A stretch of DNA of 50,049 nt from Gnetum montanum (Eukaryota > Streptophyta > Gnetopsida > Gnetales > Gnetaceae), in contig MNCI01027123.1 in the NCBI GenBank assembly GCA_015680685.1, positions 9,046 through 59,094 on the forward strand. Direction: 5' to 3'. Position 1 is the first letter of the stretch, and every line of letters begins with the position of its first letter. Below are positions 1 through 11,340 of this stretch, one piece after another. The position numbers were made by a program, and so were the translations under genes. The notes under the pieces are model-generated. The model had not been told where the DNA came from. It made no database searches and saw nothing but the letters and a program-made list of their open reading frames with translations.

Positions 1-175
1 ACCCGTAAGTCCCTGTCTGATCGACAAGACCGTTCAGGGCACCGCGGATTCGTTTTTCCAGCTTAGCCCTCGCGCGGATCCGTGGTTAAAGCTATGTACA
101 CGGAACTTCGGTCGGTATTTCCAGCTGCCGACGTTTTCCGTCGTTACAATACCAATCTGGTGCAGGGGCATTACA
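1..175. repeat. CpG-rich tail of a probable LTR
   Basis: The first 175 bases are GC- and CpG-rich, with many CG dinucleotides, while the following kilobases are AT-rich and almost lack CpG. The segment ends GGGGCATTACA, a plausible LTR 3' terminus (..CA), and composition changes abruptly there. No PBS follows, so it would be a 3' or solo LTR in plus orientation. No protein is visible. The LTR identity is inferred from the terminus and composition only; an unrelated younger insertion is possible. Confidence 0.3.
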
Positions 176-1100
176 CCTCAATATATCACAATAGGACCCA
201 ATCAACATCTTCCAATCATATTTATCTTAGAAAATAAGAACAACATAATAAAATGGAGAAAATGTCCCTTATATCAAGATAATTCTCAAAAAACATATAA
301 AATATAGCATAGATGAAGAGCCAAGCCCAAATCACAACTCTCCTAAGGATCTTAGAGGCCACACTTGTCCCCTTGCAATCCTCAATTGCTCACAATGGAG
401 CCCAAGCTCAAGACAAGACACTTATAAGAGATTTTCTTAATCTCTTTGAAGTGATATTCCTTGCCTCTCACTCAAATTCCTTGCACAAGCTCTCCTCCCT
501 CAACTCTGACAAGCTTTATCTCTTGCTCATGGTTAAGGTTATACTCTTTCTTCCTCAACAATGGTAAATTACATCAATATTTATAAGCAGTTGGAAGGTA
601 AAAATCCTAGAAACCTTTCCTCAACTCAACTTTAAGTTCTTTAGATGTTTCCCAAGTATTCTCTTCTTTTCCCTAGTTATTTCCATATTGCCTTAGCTAT
701 TTTCTAAATTGGAACAAGCATTTTTGGAAGTTTCCCCATGCGTCTAGGTCATCTCTAACTTCATGTAGACATCTTCTATGAAAGCCTTGCTCACTGGAGA
801 GACATCTACTATTTTTGGTAGATGTCTTCTATGAACTAGAGACATCTACACTTTAGGGGAGACATCTTTGAAAAGACATCTATCATTTTGGGGATATGTC
901 TATCTTGAAGGTGCCAAAAATAAAAATGCTTGTTTTGACATTGAGAGCCTTTAGATGCCTCCCAACAAGTCCCCATATACCTTGGAACCTCCTAAACTCA
1001 TCAAAATAAGCCAAAAACACCTCCAAACATGCAAAAACATCTAAGAATCTTCATCATAAAAATTCAACACAAAAACACACATAACATGTAAGGTAGAACA
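176..1100. repeat. AT-rich DNA with an LTR-derived stretch related to 2440-2700
   Basis: No gene is visible. The part from about 560 resembles the sequence from about 2440 in the same orientation: a TATTTAT tract, then AATCCTA(A/G)..AAACC, then later the shared tract ACATCTACACTTTAGG (849-864 here, about 2609-2624 there). Several AGACATCT repeats follow (780-900). This fits a second, very degraded copy of the minus-strand LTR that follows at 2050, perhaps its 3' partner. The open frame at 313-567 shows no family features. Confidence 0.25.
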
Positions 1101-1139
1101 AGGTGATTGGAATAAGTGCCGCTAGACCATAAATCAAAG

Positions 1140-1800
1140 TCTCATCAAGGGTTTGAGGCTCATAGAATGAAAACTATTACTAATACACCATCTTGTGACT
1201 TCCAAGTAAGATTAAAGCATGTTCATATTCATTCAAATTTACCTTAGCTTGATGGAACAATTCATAAAATTTAATGTAAAACTCCTTGACTTCTTTGTCT
1301 CTTTGTCTAAAGAATTTAAACTTCATGATTATCTCTTGTATTTTCCTAGATTTTTCAAATTTCTATTTCAACCTATGTTTCATCAAACACTAATTTGTGC
1401 TAGGTTGACAATTTTACCTCACATAAATTAGGGACTCTTTTTCCCACCAAGTTCGAGTAATACCTTCTAATATGAATTTAGTAATTAGTAACCTCAAGTG
1501 ATTTAGTACCTCTTCAAGAAAAAAATGCTTGTAAAGTGTCTTTAACCAACTTGAAAAAGCATTATTGCTATTTACACCATTGAAAGTCTTCAACTCCACT
1601 TAAGGAAGTCTTGTAGCATTCTTGAATGCTCTCACAAGTCTATCTTCATCTTCATCATGAAGCTTGCAATGAGAAGATGCTTGTGATTGAGCTCTTAGAG
1701 TTCTAACATGAGGAATTGGATTCCTTCCTTCCAACACCCTAGGATGATGGGTTCTTACACTTCCATAGCTGGAATTATCTACTCATTTGCTCTCCCTCCA
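1140..1800 (-). pseudogene. gag: Ty3-type retrotransposon gag fragment (decayed)
   Basis: Read on the minus strand, this segment has the layout of a plant Ty3/gypsy capsid domain: a leading F-N-G-V segment, a W-L-K pair, a T-W-W motif where the family has the paired tryptophans (about 1430-1600), then a second part in which E-I-I-M-K-F..F is followed by a V-K-E-F-Y-I-K-F-Y-E-L helix (about 1230-1360). Stops interrupt the frame. It lies just downstream, in the same orientation, of a PBS-like site (2032-2049) and an LTR-like segment (2050-2510), the order expected of a 5' end. No zinc knuckle or pol is seen. The initiator-Met-like PBS suggests a chromovirus-type element; this is inference. Confidence 0.5.
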
Positions 1801-2031
1801 TCAAGCTAAGAAACTTCATCATCATCATTTGAACAATAATAGTCATCATCACTACGAGTTTGAATACGGCTCAAACTTGCATTTCTATTTACCTAAGAAT
1901 AAATTTCATCCAATTTTTCAACCATCAATTGAAAGGAAAATGTCATGATTTTCATATCTTTGTTCAAGGCACATGTTTCTTTATATGAACCATTTGAAAT
2001 AGTAGAAAAATTTATAACCAAATTCCAAAAT

Positions 2032-2049
2032 CTTATACTTTGAAACCAA
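2032..2049 (-). other. Degraded primer-binding site, tRNA-iMet type
   Basis: The minus strand reads TTGGTTTCAAAGTATAAG, close to the plant tRNA-iMet primer complement TGGTATCAGAGC, with changes at a few positions. It lies directly downstream of the LTR-like segment ending near 2050 and upstream of the gag fragment, as a PBS should. Confidence 0.4.
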
Positions 2050-2510
2050 TCCTCAAGTAAGGTCGCTCAAGTTTGCTTTAACCCTTCAAATAACACTAAA
2101 TTCAAAATGTATGAAAGATAAATAATTTTTTATAAAACAAGAAAACTACATATCTTCTATTAAAACAAAAAGAAGATTACAATTACAATAGATCCAAAAA
2201 TCTGGAAAATAACAAAACACTCACATACTCAACAATATTGTAGAGCATGAGGTTCTACAACCATATACATGATCAATCTCAATGCAAGGTACAACTGAAC
2301 AAGATATCTTTCTTACCAAGATCCAAACACAAAGAGCTATGACCAACATCACATACATGATTCACCATCGAGATGCACCCAATTCTCATGCAATCTCTCT
2401 TAACTCTCTCTTACTTACAACATGCAAGAATGACTGGTATTTATCTAGAAATAAAGATAGAATCCTAAGGAAACCTTTTTCACATTGAACTTGGTATTAT
2501 TGGTTGTCTC
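2050..2510 (-). repeat. LTR-like segment, minus copy of an inverted pair
   Basis: About 440 bp that recurs inverted at 3010-3475. In element orientation both copies share a TATA-like AGATAAATAC region, an R/U5 part including TTGCATGTTGTAAGTA and GGATCTTGGTAAGAAAGA, and an AT-rich end before the PBS. The plus-strand stretch 2510-2795 may be its U3, with AGACATCTCC and AACATCTACACTTTAGG repeats. Exact termini were not fixed. Confidence 0.45.
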
Positions 2511-3009
2511 CCATCTTAGAATTGACACTTCAAAACTTTTCACTGTAAAAAAACATTTATAGGCTTGACAAGATGTTTCTCTATCAAACCTAGGATGCAA
2601 GGAAAACATCTACACTTTAGGCAAGACATCTCCTCTACTAACAAGATGTCTCCCTAGATCTCCAAATCTACAAAAAACCTTTAGTCTACTTCTTGTAGAG
2701 ATGAAAAGAGGTTTGGAAGAGGTATCCCTACACCAAGATATCATCTAAAAATCTTAACAAGAAGGATGGTTCCATGAAGAGCAATTGTGGCTACACAATT
2801 AGGGTATTGATAGTATTAATGGAATAATAAATTTAGAACAAGCTTGAAAATTTGTTATATAAAGAGTTTTGGAAATATGGAAAAATGAGGCATAGATACA
2901 AAAAAAAAAAGCTTCAATTTTACTAGAAAAATATTAGAGATAGCAAACATGATGAAACAAAATATCTGCATGCAACAATTTTGATTTTCATGAAAGTGCT
3001 AATTAGAAA

Positions 3010-3475
3010 TGAAAGACAACCAAACATTTTAAGTTTAATGTGGAAAATATTTTCTTAGGGTTCTAACTTTGTTTCTAGATAAATACTAGTCATTCTTGCA
3101 TGTTGTAAGTAGAAGAGAGTTAAGAGAGATTGCATGAGAGTCGGGGTGCATCTCGGTGGTTAATTGTGTGTTTGTGATATTGGCCATAGTTATTTGTGTT
3201 TGGATCTTGGTAAGAAAGAGATCTAGTTCATTGTATCTTGCATTGAGCTCGATCATGTATGGGGTTGTAGAGCCTCATGCTTTCCAATATCATTAAGTGT
3301 GTGAGTGTTTTATTGTTCTATGGGTTTGTGGATCTGTTGTAATTGTAATTTTCTTTCCTTTTAGTTTTAATTAAAGATATCTAGTGTTCCTATTTTCTAG
3401 CAAATTATTTTTCTTACATACATTTTGGATTTAGTGTGGTTTGAAGGGTTAAAGAAAATCAAAGTGACCCTGCTC
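3010..3475 (+). repeat. LTR-like segment, plus copy of the inverted pair
   Basis: Inverted homologue of 2050-2510, including GTCATTCTTGCATGTTGTAAG, the GATCATGTAT..GGTTGTAGA..CCTCATGCT block, and the tail GTTTGAAGGGTTAAAG. No PBS follows it. The intervening 2511-3009 contains a poly-A run near 2900 and nothing coding. It could be the LTR of a second element in the opposite orientation. Confidence 0.45.
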
Positions 3476-3929
3476 GATCTCTCATGAGATCTTATTATTA
3501 TTTTTCTTTCTTAATTATAATGCACTATTTTAGCTTCTAATGACAACAAATTAGCTTTTAATAAAAGTATTACATATGAAACTTGAGTTTTTACCTTCAA
3601 TTCATTTAATGAGAACTATTTTTCAATTTCTTTAAATTTTTCTCATGATTTGTAATCAAGACTTGGGCTTCACATCATACATTTGTAAAGCACTTTAGTT
3701 TGGATAACTATTTGAAAAAGATATCTTTGAATTATCCAAGTACAAATATTGTAATTGCTACATTTTTTCTTCATTATATAAAAGGCCTTTCATCCATTTG
3801 TAACTCATTGTCTTATACAATGCTTCCATGTATAAGTTTGAAAGTATTCTACTCCCAAATATATATAAGTATGTATAATCTTAAGTCTTTTATTATTTAG
3901 CTCCAACATATAATCTCTTATTTTAGTTC
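3476..3929. other. AT-rich stretch, nothing recognised
   Basis: Very AT-rich sequence with no repeat or protein motif that I recognise. The short open frame 3700-3900 (+) is hydrophobic and unsupported; it abuts the LINE relic on the opposite strand. Confidence 0.3.
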
Positions 3930-4700
3930 CAAAAATTAGTACTTTTGTTTTTTCAAGATTTATTTTAATTTTTGTAGTTGAAGTAGCATTACTTCTAAAA
4001 CTATCTCTAAATTAAGTATTAGTGCTTTGCCATATGTAAAGATTAAAAGTCGTATCTATGATTGCTCTACTTTAATAGCACGATTTATAGATGCATATTT
4101 AATCCACTCTTGTAATTCATCAATAGAAAGGCTAAACAAATTTTGGTGAAAGAGGATAGTCTTGCTCTACTCCTATATTACTAGAAAATTGGTAAGATTT
4201 TGTAATGTCTTCCTTTTTAATTCAAAAATTATTTCTTTATATAAATTTTGAATAGCATTGATTAAACTAGAATCAACTTTAAGTTTGATCAGTTTGCTCC
4301 ATAATTATTCTCTCACACCAAAGTTAAATGATTTAGTAAAATTTGCAAAGTAAATAAATGTTTTACCTTGTTTACCCTTTGTTTGGTCAAAGAAATATCT
4401 AAGAGAAACCAAATGATCTTCTATGGATCATTTTGTTTATATCTTTCTTGTGAAACAACATGTAAATTATTTCCTTCTACTCATGATCCCAATTTGTTCT
4501 CCAAAATGGCATCGAACAATTTTGCAAATAAGTTACTAATCATGATCAATTTATAATTATTTAAATCTGATTTTTCTGCTTTTCTAAAAAGCATAACAGC
4601 TCTACTAATCATCATATAACTTATGCATCTATAACTTTTTAAAATCCAATTTCTAAATTTTCTCTACTACTTCATCATATGTAAGTTGTAAAATATTTGA
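3930..4700 (-). pseudogene. LINE reverse transcriptase fragment
   Basis: Minus-strand reading shows successive blocks of a plant non-LTR (LINE) reverse transcriptase in the right order. About 4630-4450 has S-D-L-N-N-Y-K followed by a K-L-F-D-A-I-L-E-N-K-L helix. About 4340-4200 has F-A-N-F-T-K-S-F-N where the family has the VDF.KAFD catalytic block, then an R-E-stop-L-W-S-K-L segment and an L-Y-K-E-I-I helix. About 4180-4100 has an N-L-F-S-L-S-I-D-E-L block where LFxLxIDxLE is expected. At least one frameshift and several stops are present. The first catalytic aspartate is replaced (VDF to ANF), and the YADD-type motif was not found. The element is dead; no endonuclease or 3' end was located. 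Confidence 0.5.
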
Positions 4701-5540
4701 GAGCATAACTTGTTATGGTATTTGTCTAGGAATGAAACAAATTTTTGTAGCATCCTTTCATCTCTATAAATATGATATCCTTGCTTGGAGAAACTTTATT
4801 TTTAAAAAGCTTTCAAAAATTTTGTTGATCTTACTTTATCATTTGCATCATATTGTTGTGGTACTCTTTTAGAAAAACTATTATAAAATTATGCAAATAA
4901 CCAAAATTTGAAGTATAAAACCAAACTAATAAATCAAAAAAAATAATTTTCAAAAACTAAAAATAAAAAAACTTAAAAGATAGAAAAAATTGTAAAGGCT
5001 TTTAAACTAAAAATAATTTTAAAAATGCTATAATACATGAAGGTAAAAAAATTTAAAATAACATATAACAAAACACTTTAATGCATATAAGAAACATTCT
5101 TTAATTTAAAATCTACAATGTCCTTACATTTAATAAGTTGTTGATTCTTCAAATATTCACTGACTATCTGCAATGCATGAAAATCATCTTTGTTTTAACC
5201 TTATGTTAGAATATACTCTCTGTAGTCAAGATACAATAATTAGTTTCTTAACTTAAGCCATCAATGATTATAGAAAGTTACGATAATTTACCAAGAGATA
5301 TGATGACTTATAAAGCATAAAGGAACCCAATTCTACACTTAGTAAAATATGCATTTAATATATAGACAACATTGTAAATTAACAAGATATCATTGGAACA
5401 ATAACCAAAGTAGGTACTCATAAGACAAAAGGTTATGAAGATCGTAATTTGTAAAGACCACAAATAAAGGAAAGTTCTAAATCTTGAATATGAAGGGGAG
5501 TAGAAAATGAAAGAATTTTCCAACACTATCAAATAGTACC
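4701..5540. other. AT-rich stretch, nothing firm
   Basis: AT-rich. The first 250 bases may be the upstream part of the LINE relic on the minus strand, but no motif is clear. The 5308-5583 minus-strand frame overlaps the LTR edge at 5541 and is not supported as a gene. Confidence 0.25.
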
Positions 5541-6411
5541 TGATGAGTGATGAGGTACCTCTATGTTCAACCATATGAATCACAAGTGTTCATGCATGAT
5601 TTGGTTGAATACCATGAATGGGACTAGTTGTGAATCTAGATTGTTATGTTTTGATCACAATTCACTATCTTCCCACTTGGACTAGTGGTAGCTTTGGCAC
5701 GTATGGTTTAGTCCAGAGTGAGACATGATTCTTGATGTTGTTTGCCCCTAAGCTACTCCTAATGATAATAAAGAAATTAATTGTTTAATCTATTTAATAA
5801 TGGAAAGTAAATTCTAACTAGCCTATGTGCAATGAGTATCCATTTCTAACCTCCTGTTCATACCTTGGACTTCATGTAACTACTGATGGAATTACCAAGG
5901 TTACCATTACTAGGCATACCAAATGATACATTGTTGGGTTACTAAGTAATTACACTTAAGTGCTCATGATTAGTCTTACTCATTCTGCTTAATGATAGGA
6001 ATAATAAAGAGTAATGAATGACAACATTAAGGAAAATAGTAAACATTTAAACAATTAAAAACAATAATAAAGATAAGTGGATGTTGTAATGATGGAAGTA
6101 ATCTCAATCTTTATTGCCAAACATGTAATGTGTTCAAGTATGCCACACTTGAATAAGGATTCTATACAATCACTTAACATCACATTGCAGGCATGCACTA
6201 GAAAATAAACTAACAGAATTTCTTTAAGTCGACATGAAATCTATATGAATCTATGAATCTATCCTTGTCCCAACTATGCATCCAAGTGTTGTATTTATAG
6301 GCTAGCATGGAAGGGGAAATATTGGATCCCTAACATAAAAGGTTGTGCCCTGATATCGCGGCTCTAATATCAAATGCCAAATATCGCAGCCATGCAAAAC
6401 ATAACTCATCA
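5541..6411 (-). repeat. 3' LTR of element A
   Basis: 871 bp, with the family termini TGATGAGT at 5541 and a slightly altered end (AACTCATCA at 6403-6411). In element orientation U3 is about 110 bp and includes TTTGATATTAGA and CGCGATATCAGGGC; the TATA box TATAAATA lies on the minus strand at 6292-6299; a long R/U5 follows. It is homologous along its length to the LTRs at 20347, 29777, 33982, 39621 and 44776. Confidence 0.75.
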
Positions 6412-6425
6412 TACCCCCACGACTA
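6412..6425 (-). other. Polypurine tract of element A
   Basis: Minus strand TAGTCGTGGGGGTA immediately abuts the LTR start TGATGAGT. The same tract is in the same place in elements C, D and E. It is the expected plus-strand primer. Confidence 0.75.
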
Positions 6426-6613
6426 AATGAAAACTCATCCTTGAGTTAAACAAAATGAGGAACAAGTTCTTTTACAAAATATTTGGAAGGTATGGGATCA
6501 TTACCTAAATTAAATAAACACACAAATTGACTCTTTCATGCTGTAGTGGTGTTTTACAAAAAAAAAAATGAACACATCATGACAAAACAACAAAACAACA
6601 AAATTGGGGTACC

Positions 6614-9354
6614 TCATGTATTTCCTAGAGGTGGTGGCTCTTCCATTGGCCACTCCCCTTTATCGTGAGGATTTTGGAATTTGTAATGATTTAAGAGCAC
6701 TTGCAACTTTTCCTCCTCTATTCTTGGGTCATGTACCATCTAGGTTGATTAGCCAACATGTGCTAGAACCAATACATCCCACAGACATGGTAGCTATTGG
6801 AACATTTGATTTACTTTTACATACCATGTTGTGAACTACCATCGTTCCTCCTTGAAAGCTCTAGCCTTTTCTTTTAGTTCATGATAATCTATTAATCTTT
6901 TGGCTAAGTTCGAGGCTACATCTCTTTGCCTATGGTAGTGAGCCTTAATTATTTTTAGTTCTAAGTTTTCCACATGGAGTTTTTGTAGAGCATTTTTCCT
7001 ATATGCAAACTCTTTGTCATACTAGGCATAAGTGGCTACTACTTGTTGTTCCAACTCATTTCTAGGCCAACCTACTATTAACATGGCAAGGTTAGCATAG
7101 AAAAGATTAGCTAATGCCATGTACTCTTTAAAATCTTCAATCTGCAGGTCCTTATTCTTTACTTTTGCTTGGTGGACAAGGGCATAACTATCCAAGATGG
7201 GTTACCAGTTAGGATTCTACGCTAACATGGAATTGATGAAGGCCTTTACCATCTAGATTTCTTTTTCATTAATCTATTTAGACATGCCAACATAGTCTTG
7301 GAAGTGCTCTTTCAACTTTTCATGCTTCTTGGCCTCATTTTGCCACACACTTATCTCAATTACATATTTTTGGTGTATTGCACATACCTCCTCCATGGAG
7401 AGGATTCGATTCTCTCTAGCTAATTTACTTGTATCCTAGTTGACCCTCACTAGTTGCTCCCTTAACTGGTGGATACTTTCTTCCAAAATGTTTTTCTATT
7501 TTTTGATAGTGATTAACCTAGCATTATTAGCAGTAAGTTGCTTGTTCTTCTCTTGTGCAGCGGTCAATGCCTTTGCATGGGCATATGCTTGTGCTTCTAT
7601 GGCTGAGGCATTCCAGACCACTTTCTCTTTTTCTTGTTCAATAGCTTTGTTCTATTCAATTAATTGACCTACCTACTTTGTTTAAAATTGTTCCAACTAG
7701 TTAAGCATAATGAATTGGGAATGATCTCTTCTTTTAGCTCTTAAGGTGATGAGCTCTTGTTGCAATTTGTGCACTTCTACTTTAGCCTAGTCTTTGCCAT
7801 GACTAGTTTTCATTTTGTGGTAATGAGGTTTGATTGTACTATAGTGACATCACTGGTGATGTCGAAAAGAGGTATCATAACTTGTTTAGTCTATAGTAAT
7901 CTATCAAGTGCATCCTCATGGGCCGTAGGAGTCATTGAAGTCCTAGCTAACATTTTTGTATCTTTGGTTCTAGTCAAGTCCACCAAGGGCACAATGGGCA
8001 CATTAACAGATTCTTTAATGTGATCTATGATAACTTTTGCTACGCCTACTACATCTTGGTACTGCATGACCATGATTGTCAGACCTTCTCCTATTTTGAG
8101 CACCACTTGAATAGATGTAGCATTTCTAGAGATCTACTATGACCATTAGGATTCTTCTCCTGATTGCAAAGAAATTTACCCCCTTGATCAATCGATAGAA
8201 ACTACAAACTACATAGCATCATTAATGACTCAGAAGAGGTTTGATTCATCCTTGCTTCCCCAACTAAGAGTTTCAGCTATTTGCTACATATGACTCATTG
8301 GGAGCCTATAGTCTTGCAACAGTGACAGTGGATCTTATGGCTCTTGCCATTGCACTGGTTTTTGCTTGAGATCCTTTTCTAGTCCTTATTTTGGCCCCTT
8401 CTTTGGTTCTTGTTCATCACTAAGGTCTTTCCTTGGTGCTACTGGTTTGAGCAACTCAGAGAAAGAAGCATTCTAAGCCCTCCTTGGAGCATTTTTGGTG
8501 TAACTTAGGATTTCAGCATGCTTGCATAGCTTTATAATTAGGCAAGGGAATAGAAGTGTTAGCTTTCCTACCTTTCTTTCCATGAACCACCTTTGAATTT
8601 CCATGAAGTACAACTAGGCAAGATTTGCATTGTATTTCCCCATCAATATTGCACTTCCTCTGGCCACATAAGTTGATATTTTGTTAAGCCCTTTAGTTGG
8701 GAAGAGGAGGTATGTGCCAATTTTGAAGTAAATCCTCTCTTCTAGAGTGAACTCATTGTATATTTTGTTTTCTTTATTGTATGCCTACTTCAACCATAGT
8801 TTCCTAGTTTCTGCATCAAACCTTATGGACAAATGCACTACCTTGGCCTCCACATTAGGTATGTTTAGAGCCTCTATAATGACCTTGATTGAAAAGGAGA
8901 TAGAGGCTTCACCAATGTTGATAGTGGTGCCTTATTCCTTATTATGCCAAAATTGGTATGTCTTACTAAGGTACCATTCCCCACTTTTAGAGAGGATGTG
9001 CCATAGAGGCGATGCTTGAAGCTGAGTTATGACCTCCTTAGGGATAAATTCCATGAATGGTCCAAATTTCATTTCCATGATAACCATGATCAACGTGCAT
9101 TATTCTTGGATGGCCTAAAGAAGTTCTTGGAACAATGTGAGGCATTGTACTTGCACTTCAGCTTGTGGTTTTATGGCCTCTGCTTGGACCAATTTCCTTG
9201 TAGCAGAAGCCTCTTAATGAATGCTAAATGACTGAGCCTCCTATTCTTCATGCTTGACTAGTGGGCCTTATTCTCCTAATTGGCCTTTGCCAACTCTTGA
9301 GCATTTGCTTACTTCTTGTGAAGGTCCTTCTTGTCTACCTCTTTTTGGGGCCAT
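6614..9354 (-). pseudogene. ORF3 (env-position) of element A: globular domain plus long coiled coil
   Basis: The longest minus-strand copy of the accessory ORF, about 2.74 kb (about 910 codons) with stops and frameshifts. It starts at an ATG (9352-9354) preceded by TGATTGTAG and encodes a basic MAPK start. A globular part follows (about 9040-8480) with W-H-I-L..G-E-W-Y-L..Y-Q-F-W-H-N, then F-S-I-K-V-I-I-E-A-L, an E-E-R-I-Y-F-K-I block and L-L-F-P-C-L-I-I-K-L-C. From about 7760 to 6850 it is heptad-rich and charged, a long coiled coil. It ends with an E-E-P-P-P-L-G block and TGA at 6614-6616, the same tail as D and E. The globular part resembles what databases call putative plant transposon protein; that match is from memory. 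No signal peptide or membrane span is seen, so it is env-like only by position. Confidence 0.6.
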
Positions 9355-9720
9355 CTACAATCAATCAAGGATTTAGTGTTGCTAAGGTGTTTTCCATTTA
9401 TCCTCAATAGGTTTATACCTTACCCATGACCTTAGTTCCATTAAGTTCTTAGCTCATGTGATTGCAGAGTTAGAAAAATTTCAAGAAAAATGCCCAAAAA
9501 GTGTTAACTTCTTTTATGATCCTTTGCAATTAGCTTCTTTTCCCTTATGTAAGGCTTATAATGACCATTGTAATCCCTAGGGTGAGAGAATTAGAGGTTC
9601 TGGCACACATATGATTGATTGTTCATTAAAATACTTATGGTTTTTAACATTCTTACCCTTATAATACTTTCTGAGTGATAGCAAATTTTGAAAAATTGGT
9701 GCAAGTTACCACACAAGCAC

Positions 9721-9733
9721 CCTCCCCCAACTA
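9721..9733 (-). promoter_or_regulatory. Second (internal) purine tract before ORF3, element A
   Basis: Minus strand TAGTTGGGGGAGG lies between the internal TATA box and ORF3. It corresponds to TAGTCGTGGGGGAGGG in D and E and closely resembles the 3' PPT. A role as an extra plus-strand primer, like a central PPT, is inferred. Confidence 0.45.
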
Positions 9734-9875
9734 AATTGAACACTCTGGGATCAAATAGGTTTAAAAACCACAAAAATTGGAGTGGTATGAAGTAACATAT
9801 CACCTGTGGAAGTTGGTTGCGCAAAGCTCTTAGCTTCAATTGATGATAATGAATTTTTTATGCATCATAGGGTCC

Positions 9876-9985
9876 TATTTATAGAGTTTTATGGACTCGA
9901 TATCAGGTATCTAATATCAAATCCCATCCAATATTAGGTAGTCAATATTAGGAATCTTGAAATTTCATTTTATGAGGACATTCAA
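9876..9985 (-). promoter_or_regulatory. Internal U3-like promoter upstream of ORF3, element A
   Basis: On the minus strand TATAAATA (plus 9876-9883) follows an about 80-bp segment with ATTTGATATTAGA and CTGATATCGAG. The 3' LTR of the same element carries ATTTGATATTAGA and CGATATCAGG before its own TATA box. The leader to ORF3 is about 520 bp. This fits a separate promoter for ORF3. Transcription itself is not shown by sequence. Confidence 0.5.
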
Positions 9986-11340
9986 AATGTAAAATAAAGC
10001 TTTGTGATTAGTTGAAAGGTTTCATGTAAAATCCAAAGTTTTGAGGTAAGTGAGAATTCATATTTAGGCACCGATAGTGTTAGAAGATGGAATCATAGGC
10101 ATTAAAAGCTTTAGAGGATATAAGAAAAGGGGTATTGAATTCATGGTATAGAACAAATCGATTATATGATAAGAGAAGGTTTTGAGTTTATCATTTATGC
10201 AATTGGAAGGTTTAATATGATGTGCTTGTGCTAGAGAAGTACAATTACAATAACTATACAAGTGGGTCCTCCCCAAAGAAGGCTCCTACCCTTAATGCCC
10301 TTGTATACCCACATCTAACAATGTCTGTAGGCACTAAAGGAGTTGAATGCAATGCATACCTGTTAAACAAAATACACATATTAAAATCATGAATTTAAGA
10401 AAATAACTCCATGTTACAAAAAACCACAAGTTATGATCATACAAATAGTGAGATGAGATGGATTTTAGAAAGGATTGCAGAAATTGGGATGTGAGGTGCC
10501 TTACCATAGGCATAATGAATCATTATGTGTTATTCATGGTTAAGTAATCATTAGCCCTTCTTTCCAAGATTTAAACTAAGGTCATATCATGTTCCAGTGA
10601 CATCACATTATTTCATCTCTTTGTTTGACAACCATAAGACTACCATAGTTGCAAGGAGTAGCATCACTTAGTGTTTTGTCCAAGGGAGGAGTTTATTCAT
10701 GGTACTTTTCTTTTGAATTCTAAGAAGCTACCAACCTTTTAGCATGGGTAACATGTCTTTGTAGTGGGACCCTTAGAAATTTATTCAGTGCCCTTTTATT
10801 TTACTCTTAGCTATGTCAACCTTACCAGAGGACTACCTTCAGGCATGGGTAACATGTCTTTCTAATGACATGGTAAGGCAACACTTATTTTACTCTTACT
10901 TTCATTTTTCATTAGATCTACAAGGATATAATTACATACTTGGCAACATGATAGAACATATAGAAGTGGTCAAAGAGATCAAAAAATCCCCTTGATGTCA
11001 CACCCTTCAAATTTCCACTTATTCTTCACTTTTCTATTTAGGCATAATGATTATGACTTTATTCTTAGTATGATGATGAAAAAAGAATATCATTATGACC
11101 ATGGTAAGAACCTCTTATTAATGGCATGGATGGATGGATGATGTGGCCTTACTGTCCAGATAATTAGTCCCTCATGACCCTGACAACCTAGAGAAAACCT
11201 CATCTCAATGGGCTACATGATGTCATTTTATTCACAAGTGAGATTACTAATAAAGGAAATGAAAAAAAAAATGTGGAAAAATTCAAAAAGGATAGGAAAA
11301 ATTTATATCAAGAAATGAGAAAATGATCAAAAAATAAAAA
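9986..11340 (-). other. Noncoding spacer of element A
   Basis: No protein is visible. The block is collinear with 36300-37640 (D) and 47100-48715 (E): GTGGGTCCTCCCCAAAG at 10263-10279, GAGATGAGATGGA near 10449, and GCATGGGTAACATGTCTTT near 10742, which is repeated in part near 10845. It includes a conserved stem (10255-10262 with 10300-10307). The short open frames 10064-10276 and 10813-10995 lie in this spacer and are not conserved as proteins. Confidence 0.5.
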
